Assembly (NCBI RefSeq): GCF_035918095.1
Contig: NZ_CP109137.1
Coordinates: forward strand, 434,001 to 498,000
DNA from: Streptomyces sp. NBC_01750
Lineage (GTDB): Bacteria; Actinomycetota; Actinomycetes; Streptomycetales; Streptomycetaceae
DNA length: 64,000 nucleotides
Direction of reading: 5' to 3'
Shown here: in pieces, positions 47,038 through 54,700 of the stretch
Layout: every line of letters begins with the position of its first letter
Position numbering within the stretch: position 1 is the first letter of the stretch
The notes under the pieces: generated by a model
Database searches by the model: none
Told to the model about the DNA's origin: nothing
The model's input: only the letters and a program-made list of their open reading frames with translations
Position numbers and translations under genes: made by a program

Positions 47038-47238
47038 CCCCCGCACATGGTGAAGCCCAGATCGCCTCGCGGTTCCGCGCGGAGATCGCCGGCGGCCACG
47101 GTGCGCGTCACGCCCCCACGCGCACCCTGCGCACCGCTGGCCACACGATCACCTTCAGTGCTGCGACCGGGGCGACCGGAGCCGGTGAGCCCGGCGGCCC
47201 TGCGCCTGGCCCACTGCACCGGCCTCGCCACGCCGGCC

Positions 47239-47616
47239 TCACAGGCTGATGTGGTACGCCTTGCGCAGCGTCTCGTGCACCGTCCACGTCGTACGGTCCC
47301 CCTCACGCAGGACGCATGCGTCCCCCGGCCCGACCTCCAGCGTGTCGCCGCCCTCTACCTCGATGGTGGCGCGCCCGCTCACGACGACAAAGAGTTCGTT
47401 GGCCTCGGTGTCGGTGACCACGCCCGGCGTGATCTGCCAGATGCCGCGCAGCTGCTTGCCGTCCTCGGACTCCCACAGCACCCTGCCGGTCACGACCGGC
47501 TCCCCGGAGACGATCTGATCGGGGTCGAGCGGCTCGACCTCCAGGTCGGCGTCCGGAATGTGCACAGCGAACGAAGGCGAAGCGGGCTGGGCGGCTGAGT
47601 GATCAAAGGTTGTCAT
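47239..47616 (-). CDS. Cupin domain-containing protein
   Basis: A 125-aa single-domain cupin. The barrel strands are easy to follow: VTGRVLWESEDGKQLRGIWQ, then TEANELFVVVSGRATIEVEG and DTLEVGPGDACVLREGDRTT, WTVHETLRKAYH. It belongs to the (S)-ureidoglycine aminohydrolase-like DUF861 cupins by its W/ITPG..T..NE pattern. Metal-binding residues are poorly conserved, so an enzymatic role is uncertain. It runs toward the SbnA-type gene, and there is no reason to place it in that pathway. Confidence 0.88.
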   Translation of the reverse strand: MTTFDHSAAQPASPSFAVHIPDADLEVEPLDPDQIVSGEPVVTGRVLWESEDGKQLRGIWQITPGVVTDTEANELFVVVSGRATIEVEGGDTLEVGPGDACVLREGDRTTWTVHETLRKAYHISL

Positions 47617-47819
47617 GGCGCGTCACCTTAGCGGGCGGAAGATCTGTGGTGCGTGGCGAGCCGTGCCCTGTTCGCCACCAATCCTGAGCAGCGTCTTCCG
47701 TACGTCCGATGGTCCCCTGAGCCCATGTCCAGCCGGAACTTTGTACAAGCCCACCTGGATCTTCTGTGTCGGCAAAGTAATGCGGCGACTGCGGCGAACG
47801 GGTGCTGCAATGCCGCTTG

Positions 47820-48120
47820 TCCTTACGGGACTTGAACCGGATCTCGGCGATCTTCGGCCCCTTGCGGGTGCCCTTCGTCCACGCGAAGAAGTTGCGGTAC
47901 GCGGTGTTCAGGTTCCGCAGCGACTGCTGCAGCATTACCGCGGATACCCCCCGAGCCAGGAACGGGCCAGGTGTCCTTGTGTGTGGGCAGCGCGTCGTTG
48001 AACACGACGCGGCCCTGGCCTGCCGCTGCTTATTGGTCCGGGCCGAGGTGGGGAACTCGGCCCGGGCCAATGAGCAGCGGCGGTGCAGCGCGGCATGTGC
48101 CGGGGACGTGCGCCGGTGCC
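47820..48120 (-). mobile_element. TnpB (IS200/IS605-type) remnant
   Basis: The minus-strand frame VMLQQSLRNLNTAYRNFFAW then TKGTRKGPKIAEIRFKSRKD is the N-terminal-middle part of actinomycete TnpB, the RNA-guided nuclease of IS605-group elements. Preceding pieces (FNDALPTHKDTW) continue it in another frame. The RuvC-type catalytic domain is missing. The 47640-47820 stretch before the cupin start also belongs to no intact gene. Confidence 0.65.
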
Positions 48121-48161
48121 GGATCGCCTTCTTGGCGGTTTGCCGCTCGGGTGGCCGGGCG

Positions 48162-48392
48162 TCACAGTCCCAGGGAGATGGCCAGCCGGGTGAGTTCGGC
48201 GGTGCTGCTGATGTTGAGCTTGGCCCGGATACGGCGCAGATAGGCGTCGACCGTGTGCTTGGAGAGCCCCATGTGGCGGGCCGTTTGCAGGTAGGTGCGC
48301 CCTGCGGCGATATGTCGCAGTGTCTCCCGCTCACGCGGGGCCAGCGCAGGCGCGGGGGCTTCGATGTGCGGCGTGGCGAGGGTGAGGCTCAT
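48162..48392 (-). CDS. Small stand-alone LuxR-type HTH regulator
   Basis: A 76-aa protein that is almost only a GerE/LuxR DNA-binding domain: LAPRERETLRHIAAGRTYLQ, TARHMGLSKHTVDAYLRRIR, AKLNISSTAELTRLAISLGL. It has no receiver or ligand domain, like small ComA/GerE-like regulators in Streptomyces. GGAAATCC lies before the ATG at 48392. Target unknown; nearby clusters are the diaminopropionate operon and the SpoIIE-type phosphatase gene, from whose 5' region it diverges. Confidence 0.85.
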   Translation of the reverse strand: MSLTLATPHIEAPAPALAPRERETLRHIAAGRTYLQTARHMGLSKHTVDAYLRRIRAKLNISSTAELTRLAISLGL

Positions 48393-48737
48393 GGGATTTC
48401 CTCCGACTGATCGGCTCGGTCATCACTGCTCACACCCTCGGAAGCAGGGGACAAATGCCTGAATATTACTATTTGTCCGCTTTCCGAAAAGCCTGCCCGG
48501 GCGACTTCATGACGGTGTCCGCCGACTGTCACAGACGTGTCACAGGGCACATCGGCAGGTACGCCGCCGCTCGAACGCCGACGCCGGGCCGGCTTTCGAG
48601 CCGACAGTCCCCTCCTCGGGCATTGCCGGCGGCAGGGCCCTCGTGACAGCGCTGGGTTGGTGCTCCCTGCCCCTCAGGATCATGCTTGTCAGGAGGGCCC
48701 CGGCCGTGCAGGTTCCCGAAGGGCGAGATGAGCGGCG
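48393..48737. other. Divergent intergenic region, LuxR-type gene / phosphatase gene
   Basis: A 345-base gap. It contains the direct repeat TGTCACAGACGTGTCACAG at 48526-48545 and an AT-rich block (GAATATTACTATTTG) near 48461-48475 that may be a -10 region. No gene recognised. Confidence 0.4.
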
Positions 48738-51167
48738 ATGGAGCGACTTCCCACCCCTGGTGAGCGGCCGGACGAGTCGGACGCCTCCCCCGGGTCGGCA
48801 TACACGGCCACGGCCACTGTCAATGAGCAGGGCATCGTGACGGGGTGGAGCGAAGGTGCCCGGCGGCTGCTCGGCTATAGGTCCTCGGAGGTCGTGGGGC
48901 AGAGGGCCGCGCGCCTGCTCGCCGATGACATCGGCGAGACAAGTCGGCGGGATGCGGCAGAGCGGGAGAAGTGGAGCGGCAGCGTGGCGCTGCGGCACCG
49001 GGACGGTCACCGGCTTCAGCGGAGACTGCTCGCGCATCGCCGGACGTCGAACGGCCCGGTCACCGAGTGGCTCGTGGTGTCCGCCGTGGCGGGCGAACCG
49101 CGCACGCACGGGGGCGAGGCGCTGAGGGAATGGGTGTTTCGCCAGTCCCCCTGCATCCTGGCGGTCTTCGATGCGGACCTGCGGCTGGTGCAGGCCAACG
49201 CCGGCATGGAGCGTGCGCTGTCCCTCACCGAGGACCAGATGCGCGGGCTGCGCCTGCCGGAAATCGCGCCGCATCCCGTGAGTCACGAGGCCGAGACGAA
49301 GATGCGCCTGGCACTGGAGAGCGGTGAGCCGCAGCACGTGGACGCCTACATCCGCCCGACGGGTGTCAGCGCGGAGCGCGGCTGGTCGACCTCCCTCGCC
49401 CCGCTCAAGGACCCCCACGGCAGGGTGGGCGCCGTGTGCCTGGCGGCGCACCACACACTGCAGGAGCACCTCGCCCGGCAGCGGATGCTCCTGCTGAACG
49501 AGGCCGAAGCCCGTATCGGCACCACCTCGGACATCCAGCACACAGCGCAGGAACTCGCCGACGTCGCCGTCCCCCGGCTCGCGGACTTCGCCGCCGTCGA
49601 CCTGCTGGATGCCCCCCAGCACGGCGGCGAACCGCCCCCCGTCCCGTCGGCAGGGCCCATCACCATGGGCCGCACCGCCGTACGGTCGGTCCTCGAAGAC
49701 AGCCCCGTGCCACCTCTCGCGGCGGGTGAAAAGACCCTCTACCCGCCACTGTCACCTGTGGCTCAGTGCCTGGCCCAGGGCCATGGCGCCGTGTACGAGG
49801 TGACCGACCCCGCCATCGCCCGGTGGACAGCCCAAGACCCCCGGGCCACCTGGATCCGCGCGGTGGGGACACACTCGCTGATGGTGGTGCCGATGCGCGC
49901 CAATGGCACCACTCTCGGCGTGGCCCTTTTCGGCCGTCACCAGCGCCAGGAGCCCTTCGAACCGGACGACCTGTGGCTGGCCGAGGAGCTCACGGCCAGA
50001 GCGGCCGTCAGCATCCACAACGCCCGCCGGTACATCCGGGAGCGCACCACCACCATGACCCTGCAGCGCAGCCTGCTCCCGCATACGCTGCCCGATCAGG
50101 CGGCACTCGAGATTGCCTCCCGCTACCTGCCTGCCGGTACCGAGGCCGGCGTGGGCGGCGACTGGTTCGACGTGATCCCGCTTTCCGGCGCGCGGGTGGC
50201 CCTCGTCGTGGGCGATGTCGTCGGCCACGGCATCCGCGCCTCCGCCACGATGGGCCGCCTGCGCACCGCGGTGCGCACCCTGGCCGACGTCGATCTGCCG
50301 CCCGACGAGCTGCTCACCCACCTCGACGACCTCGTCATCCACCTGTCCGCCGACGAAGGCAGCACGGAAGGCGCCGCCGAAACCGCCGGAGGCATCGGCA
50401 CCACCTGCCTGTACGCGGTCTACGACCCGGTCTCCCGCCGCTGCACCTTCGCCCGGGCCGGCCACCCCCCGCCCGCCTTGGTCACCCCGGACGGCGCCGT
50501 TCACTTCCTCGACGTCCCGGCCGGCCCGCCGCTGGGCCTGGGCGGACTGCCGTTCGAGACCTTCGAGACCGAACTGCCCGAGGGCAGCGTCCTCGCCCTT
50601 TACACCGACGGTCTGCTCGAGGCCCGCGACCACGACATCGACGAAGCCCTGGACAAGATGTTCGCAGCCCTCGCCCGCCCAGCTCAGTCGCTGGACACGG
50701 TCTGCGACAGAGTCCTCACGGCCATGCTGACCCACCGCCCGGACGACGACGTCGCCCTGCTCATCGCCCGCACTCGGGCTCTGCACTCCGACCGGGTCGC
50801 CGCCTGGGACCTGGCCTCCGACCCCGCCATCGTCGCCCAGGCTCGCAAGGACGCCACCGACCAACTGGCCACCTGGGGACTGGACGACGCCGCCTTCATC
50901 ACCGAACTGACGGTCAGCGAACTGGTCACCAATGCCATCCGCTACGGCCGACCGCCCATCCAGCTACGGCTCATTCACGCGGACAGCACCCTGATCTGCG
51001 AGGTCTACGACTCGAGTAGTACCGCCCCGCACATGCGACGCGCCCGGACCTTCGACGAAGGAGGGCGGGGCCTGCTGCTGGTCGCCCAGCTCGCCCAGCG
51101 CTGGGGCACCCGGCACGCCCCCATCGGCAAGACCGTCTGGGCCGAGCAATCCCTTTCCGGGGGCTGA
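48738..51167 (+). CDS. PAS/GAF SpoIIE-type PP2C phosphatase with HATPase domain
   Basis: An 809-aa multi-domain signalling protein: two PAS domains (about residues 20-120 and 130-245: VNEQGIVTGWSEGARRLLGY; AVFDADLRLVQANAGMERAL), a GAF domain (about 255-430), a SpoIIE-type PP2C phosphatase (about 450-670: GGDWFDVIPL, VVGDVVGHG, YTDGLLEARD, RPDDDVALL metal-binding residues) and a C-terminal HATPase_c anti-sigma-kinase-like domain (TELTVSELVTNAIRYG, DEGGRGLLLVAQLAQRWG). It likely controls an anti-sigma/anti-anti-sigma switch in response to small ligands or redox. It stands alone. The start has only a weak site, so it is slightly uncertain. Confidence 0.92.
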   Translation: MERLPTPGERPDESDASPGSAYTATATVNEQGIVTGWSEGARRLLGYRSSEVVGQRAARLLADDIGETSRRDAAEREKWSGSVALRHRDGHRLQRRLLAHRRTSNGPVTEWLVVSAVAGEPRTHGGEALREWVFRQSPCILAVFDADLRLVQANAGMERALSLTEDQMRGLRLPEIAPHPVSHEAETKMRLALESGEPQHVDAYIRPTGVSAERGWSTSLAPLKDPHGRVGAVCLAAHHTLQEHLARQRMLLLNEAEARIGTTSDIQHTAQELADVAVPRLADFAAVDLLDAPQHGGEPPPVPSAGPITMGRTAVRSVLEDSPVPPLAAGEKTLYPPLSPVAQCLAQGHGAVYEVTDPAIARWTAQDPRATWIRAVGTHSLMVVPMRANGTTLGVALFGRHQRQEPFEPDDLWLAEELTARAAVSIHNARRYIRERTTTMTLQRSLLPHTLPDQAALEIASRYLPAGTEAGVGGDWFDVIPLSGARVALVVGDVVGHGIRASATMGRLRTAVRTLADVDLPPDELLTHLDDLVIHLSADEGSTEGAAETAGGIGTTCLYAVYDPVSRRCTFARAGHPPPALVTPDGAVHFLDVPAGPPLGLGGLPFETFETELPEGSVLALYTDGLLEARDHDIDEALDKMFAALARPAQSLDTVCDRVLTAMLTHRPDDDVALLIARTRALHSDRVAAWDLASDPAIVAQARKDATDQLATWGLDDAAFITELTVSELVTNAIRYGRPPIQLRLIHADSTLICEVYDSSSTAPHMRRARTFDEGGRGLLLVAQLAQRWGTRHAPIGKTVWAEQSLSGG

Positions 51168-51265
51168 GAACCATCCAGGCGCGATCAGACGGCACCCGCA
51201 GCGGAAGGATCCGCGTGAGGGGGGCCTGGTCGTCGGCTTCTCGGTCGGCGTCCGTTGGCGACGCG

Positions 51266-51727
51266 TCAGGAGGGGAAGTACTTTCCCATCAGCGCGGCCC
51301 AGTCGCCGGCGAGGTACTGCCGTTTCCAGGTGTCGATCTCGTGTGCCGACATCTTGTATTTCTTGGCGGCCTCGGCGTTTGTCGTGGGTCCGTGCAGTAC
51401 GACCATCACGATCCGTACCTTGTCCGCCAGCGTGAGCTTTTCCTTCGGCTTGTCCGGCAGGTCCTCGAACCGGGTACAGCCGTGCGTACCGGGCTTGCCG
51501 GGCTCTCCCGGCTGGCCGGGGGCGCCGCCCTTGCCGCTATCACCGCCCTTGCCGCCGTCACCGCCGTTGCCACAGTCCGCGCGGCCGACGAGGTGAGCGA
51601 CCTTGACCCGGTGGCCGAGACCTGTCGCGGCGTTGTGCGGTGCATGTGCGGCACAGGCGATGCCGACGGCAAAAGCCAGTGAGGCCGGCGCCAGGATGAA
51701 GCGACGTTGCCAGAGACTTCTGGGCAT
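51266..51727 (-). CDS. Exported Gly-rich/collagen-like small protein with C-terminal HTH-like segment
   Basis: A 153-aa protein. A signal peptide (RRFILAPASLAFAVGIACAAHA) leads to a short spacer, then GGDGGKGGDSGKGGAPGQPG and EPGKPGTHG, i.e. Gly-rich repeats ending in five G-X-P/Y collagen-like triplets. The last 60 residues (LTLADKVRIVMVVLHGPTTN, AEAAKKYKMSAHEIDTWKRQ, YLAGDWAALMGKYF) look like a transposase-type helix-turn-helix, odd for an exported protein. Function unknown. It is downstream of, and same strand as, the Lys/Gly-rich gene at 51884, but two strong hairpins separate them. Confidence 0.7.
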   Translation of the reverse strand: MPRSLWQRRFILAPASLAFAVGIACAAHAPHNAATGLGHRVKVAHLVGRADCGNGGDGGKGGDSGKGGAPGQPGEPGKPGTHGCTRFEDLPDKPKEKLTLADKVRIVMVVLHGPTTNAEAAKKYKMSAHEIDTWKRQYLAGDWAALMGKYFPS

Positions 51728-51777
51728 GGGAGTTCCTTAAGAATTGGTCCCGGTCCGGGAGGTCTTCGGGGCCGGAG

Positions 51778-51816
51778 CCCGACGGGGTGGAGGCCTCGGG
51801 CCTCCACCCCGTCGGG
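51778..51816. terminator. Strong 17-bp hairpin terminator
   Basis: CCCGACGGGGTGGAGGC and its perfect reverse complement flank a 5-base loop. It lies downstream of the Lys/Gly-rich gene at 51884 (read leftward) and before the next exported-protein gene. Confidence 0.8.
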
Positions 51817-51825
51817 GTGAGCCGT

Positions 51826-51859
51826 CGCGGCCTGGACGGAGTGGGCCGTCCAGGCCGCG
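51826..51859. terminator. Second, tandem 14-bp hairpin terminator
   Basis: CGCGGCCTGGACGG and its perfect reverse complement flank a 6-base loop, 9 bases from the first hairpin. In leftward reading this is the first hairpin met after the stop at 51884; the pair should give near-complete termination. Confidence 0.8.
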
Positions 51860-51883
51860 GGGTGTGACGGTTGGGAGGCCGCC

Positions 51884-52456
51884 TTAGGTGGCGTCGCCCC
51901 CTGCGCCGCCGTCACCGCCCACGACACCACCGGCACCGCCGTCACCACCAGCGCCGCCCTGGGTGGTGCCGGCTCCGCCCTTGCCGCCGTCACCGCCCAC
52001 GACGCCGCCGGTACCACCAGTGCCGCCGGCGCCGCCTGTGTCGCCCTTACCGCCCGTGCCGCCGTTACCGCCCGCGACGCCGCCCACGCCGCCGTTACCA
52101 CCAGCGCCGCCCGTCTTCTTCGGGGCGTCCTTCGGGGCGTCCTTCGGAGCGTCCTTCGGGGCGTCCTTCGGCTCCTCCTTCTTGTTGTCGTGCTTGTTGC
52201 CCTTCTTGTTGTCGTGCTTGCTGTCCTTCTTGTTGTCGTGCTTGCTGTCCTTCTTGTTGTCGTGCTTGCTGTCGTGCTTTTCCACATGAGCGACGAGGCT
52301 CACCGCCGGCGAGGCCGGCATCGGGGCCGCCATCGCGGAAGAGGCCGGCAGGATGGCGACCCCGGCCATGAAAGCGCCCGAGGCGAAAAACGTGGCAAAG
52401 CGCAGGTTCCGACGCTTGGGACGGGCATCGCTGTGGGTGTGAACGTTACGAGTCAT
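51884..52456 (-). CDS. Exported low-complexity protein: Lys/His/Asp repeats plus Gly-rich (PGRS-like) tail
   Basis: A 190-aa exported protein. Signal peptide RRNLRFATFFASGAFMAGVA with cleavage near SSAMAA. The mature protein has three low-complexity blocks: four 8-residue units of the KHDNKKDS type, four KDAP units, and about 75 residues of GGxGGxGG repeats (GGAGGNGGVGGVAGGNGGTG). No cysteines. The highly charged repeat suggests binding to metal, nucleic acid or anionic wall polymer; the Gly-rich part resembles mycobacterial PGRS tails only in composition. Its 5' region is copied upstream of the similar gene at 54701. Function unknown. Confidence 0.78.
   Translation of the reverse strand: MTRNVHTHSDARPKRRNLRFATFFASGAFMAGVAILPASSAMAAPMPASPAVSLVAHVEKHDSKHDNKKDSKHDNKKDSKHDNKKGNKHDNKKEEPKDAPKDAPKDAPKDAPKKTGGAGGNGGVGGVAGGNGGTGGKGDTGGAGGTGGTGGVVGGDGGKGGAGTTQGGAGGDGGAGGVVGGDGGAGGDAT
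52118..52170 (-). repeat. 12-bp tandem repeat coding KDAP (about four copies)
   Basis: Units of GGGGCGTCCTTC (one with GGAGC) repeat about four times within the exported protein gene and encode K-D-A-P. Confidence 0.8.
52178..52273 (-). repeat. 24-bp tandem repeat coding KHDNKKDS (four copies)
   Basis: Four 24-base units of the form CTTCTTGTTGTCGTGCTTG plus 5 bases, almost identical, encode eight-residue units. Near-identity at the DNA level points to recent expansion or concerted copying. Copy number probably varies between strains. Confidence 0.85.
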
Positions 52457-52524
52457 GGTTTTCTCCTATTGGTATAGATGGATTCTTTTTAAAGGGGAAG
52501 ATCCTCGGTAAGGACTTCCGTCTT

Positions 52525-52643
52525 ACCGTGCTGCCTCGTTTTCCCTTCCGGTGAGGCCGCACTTCAAGTAGGCCCGGGCGACGCAGCGCGGTCACGTTCC
52601 GATAAGTCGTGGCTTGACGCAGCCGTAGGCGTCGGGTAAAAGC
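52525..52643 (-). repeat. Upstream-region repeat, copy 1 (inverted relative to copy 2)
   Basis: About 115 bases upstream of the 52456 start. Read leftward it matches 54470-54595 over long blocks (TGCGTCAAGCCACGACTT, GCCTACT.GAAGTGCGG, CACCGGAA.GGAAAACG). It ends about 70 bases before the start codon, so it should include promoter or leader elements. The rest of 52644-53100 has no recognisable gene. Confidence 0.75.
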
Positions 52644-53099
52644 GCGCAAAAGGCCGGCCGATGGGCAGCGGTCGGCCATTCTCCGACCCCGCATCGGTCG
52701 GCCCGGCAACACGCGCACCGTGACAGCCCACCCGCGCGGCGAGGCCCACCGACAGCCGCATCCGTATGACGGCACACCACAGCTCACCTCGGCGGCCCGC
52801 GAGCGCCGCGGCCGCGCCCTGCTATGCCGCACGCAGCCGCCCCACTCGGCGCGAGCACCACGCGACGCACACAGCAGCCCTGCCGTGCGGGCACCTGCGC
52901 CCATGCTCCAACTTCCCTCCTCCTGCGACGGTTTCACGCAGCCGAGTTTCCAGGACGGGAGGGTTCTGACACCGCGTCACAAGCGGGCCCGTCTATCGCC
53001 GCGCCCTACCTGCACCCATCCGCAGCGCGAGGACGAGGCCACGGGCATCGGCCGCCCAGGCCCGAAGTGCTCCCAGCCATGGCCTCGCCGGCGAGGTGC

Positions 53100-53714
53100 C
53101 TACTGACCTCTTCGGGGTGTTGTCGGGTGGCGGGTGAGGCTGAAGCCGGTGCCGGCGAGACACCCGTCGATGAGTTCGGGATGACGCTGGATGCGACGCA
53201 GTCCGCGGCGTAAGACGCGTTCGAGATGCGCGTCGTCCGTGAAGGCGACGTTGGCCAACGGACCGCGTCGCAGCAGTGACCACACGCCTTCCACCGGGTT
53301 CAGATCCGGTGCATAGGAGGGAAGTTGCACGATGGTGAGCCAGTCGTGTTCGGCAGCGTACTGCCGCATTCCGGCGGCCCGGTGGGTGTTGAGATTGTCC
53401 CAGATCAAGACGATCGGGGCGCCGAGTTGCAGGTGAGCACGCACGACCAGGTCGCGGTAATCGCTCCAGGCGAAGCTCTTGCGCCCTGAACCGGGATGCT
53501 TGCGGTGACGATAGGGCCGGAAGATCAGCCGCGATGTCTCGCCGGGCTTATAGCAGCACAGGGCCGCGATCGAGAAGCGGCGCCAAGAGCGTCCTCGCAC
53601 CCGCACCACCGGCGTGTGCCCCCGCCGGCTCCAGGTGCGGGCGAGGGACGGTGTCATCGAGAACCCTGCCTCGTCCTCGAACACCACGTACGCCCCGAGC
53701 GCCGCCGCAGTCAT
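53100..53714 (-). CDS. IS630 transposase, OrfB (DDE catalytic part)
   Basis: A 204-aa catalytic half of an IS630-type transposase. DDE residues are recognisable: first Asp in YVVFEDEAGF, second in IVLIWDNLNTHRAAG, Glu in YAPDLNPVEGVWSLL. Its ATG at 53714 overlaps the OrfA stop as ATGA, so it may be made by translational coupling as a separate chain, or joined to OrfA by -1 frameshifting. Its TAG stop uses the terminal TA of the element plus the first flanking base (53100). Confidence 0.88.
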   Translation of the reverse strand: MTAAALGAYVVFEDEAGFSMTPSLARTWSRRGHTPVVRVRGRSWRRFSIAALCCYKPGETSRLIFRPYRHRKHPGSGRKSFAWSDYRDLVVRAHLQLGAPIVLIWDNLNTHRAAGMRQYAAEHDWLTIVQLPSYAPDLNPVEGVWSLLRRGPLANVAFTDDAHLERVLRRGLRRIQRHPELIDGCLAGTGFSLTRHPTTPRRGQ

Positions 53715-54259
53715 TCCACGTGCGGCCACACGTCCTTCTTCCACAACCCCACCGCGTCGTCGTCCCGTTCCACAGCCCGCCGGGCAGGCGACTGCCAGGA
53801 CCAGCCGTGACGGTGCAGCAGCCGCCACACCGCCGCTGACGAGCAGTCCACCCCGAACTTCCACCAGATCAAGGCCCGGATCCGTCCCAGCGTCCAATGC
53901 TGGTCCTCCCAGCCATGCACGGCCGGCCCCCGCGCCAACTCCCGCTCCAGTTCGGCGAACCGCTCATCAGATACCTTCGGCACCTTCGCAGGCCCCGACG
54001 TCGCCAGAGCCTCCATACCGCCCGCCCGCCAGACGCGCCGCCACCGCTCCACCGACCGCGCACTGACCCGCAGATCCTTCGCGATCACCGCGTTCTTCTC
54101 GCCCCGCACGAACCGCTCACCAGCCTCGAAACGGACCCGCTCCCGAGCCTGCTGCCCCTCGGCGGTCAACCCGCCACCCTGCGCATACCGCATATCACCG
54201 GCCTACCGCAGGGATCACCACCCGTCACCCCCTCCGACAACACCTCGAAGAGGTCAGTA
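53101..54259 (-). mobile_element. Intact IS630-family insertion sequence
   Basis: A 1159-bp element bounded by 26-bp inverted repeats (53101-53126 and 54234-54259) that differ at one base and start TACTGACCTCTTCG. Both ends carry TA, the duplicated target of IS630/Tc1-mariner elements. It contains two overlapping transposase frames read leftward. It lies between the two copies of the repeat that precedes the exported Lys/Gly-rich protein genes. Confidence 0.92.
53711..54193 (-). CDS. IS630 transposase, OrfA (DNA-binding part)
   Basis: A 160-aa N-terminal half: HTH_29/Winged-helix segments (RFEAGERFVRGEKNAVIAKD, LRVSARSVERWRRVWRAGGM, RIRALIWWKFGVDCSSAAVW, RLLHRHGWSWQSPARRA) and the VERDDDAVGLWKKDVWPHVE linker that in single-frame relatives continues directly into the DDE domain. 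It binds the element's terminal repeats. It ends in ATGA overlap with OrfB. Confidence 0.88.
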   Translation of the reverse strand: MRYAQGGGLTAEGQQARERVRFEAGERFVRGEKNAVIAKDLRVSARSVERWRRVWRAGGMEALATSGPAKVPKVSDERFAELERELARGPAVHGWEDQHWTLGRIRALIWWKFGVDCSSAAVWRLLHRHGWSWQSPARRAVERDDDAVGLWKKDVWPHVE

Positions 54260-54469
54260 ACTGCGGCAGCCTTGCCTGTACCTCGGCGTCGGTTTGGTGC
54301 CGCTTGTGGTCCGCGCAGCCGATGGCGCGGCCGGCGTCGTCGGCGTGGATGCAGTGGTCCTGTTTTGTCGCGGCCGTTGCAGACGCCGGCGAGCGCCTAC
54401 AGCACGTCGCCCTCGCCGAGGACCCAGCGCCCCGCCCATGCGGTCGTCAACGCGGCCAGTGCTTTTTAC

Positions 54470-54595
54470 GGGCAATTACCCGATGTCTTCGACTGCGTCA
54501 AGCCACGACTTGTCGGAGCGTGACCAGGCTGCGCTGCTCGGGCCTACTGGAAGTGCGGGCCCACCGGAAAGGAAAACGGGCGGCACATCCGTGCT
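54470..54595 (+). repeat. Upstream-region repeat, copy 2
   Basis: Matches the minus-strand copy at 52525-52643. It ends about 105 bases before the ATG at 54701. The 54260-54470 stretch between the IS end and this repeat has no recognisable gene. Confidence 0.75.
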
Positions 54596-54700
54596 ACCTA
54601 CCGAATTCCCGGGCCACACGTCATGAATCCGCCCAGAGAGACCGAGTTCTTGCCCATTCCCACATTGGCGAGAGCACGCAAAAGAGGGACATAGATTCTT

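Noticed and set aside
52178..52273. Regular 24-bp repeats as a CRISPR array
   Set aside because: Units are directly adjacent with no unique spacers, keep the reading frame of an exported protein, and there are no cas genes.
53711..53897. A programmed -1 frameshift as the only way to make the IS630 transposase
   Set aside because: An ATGA stop/start overlap exists at 53711-53714 and no clear slippery heptamer was seen, so frameshifting is possible but not supported.
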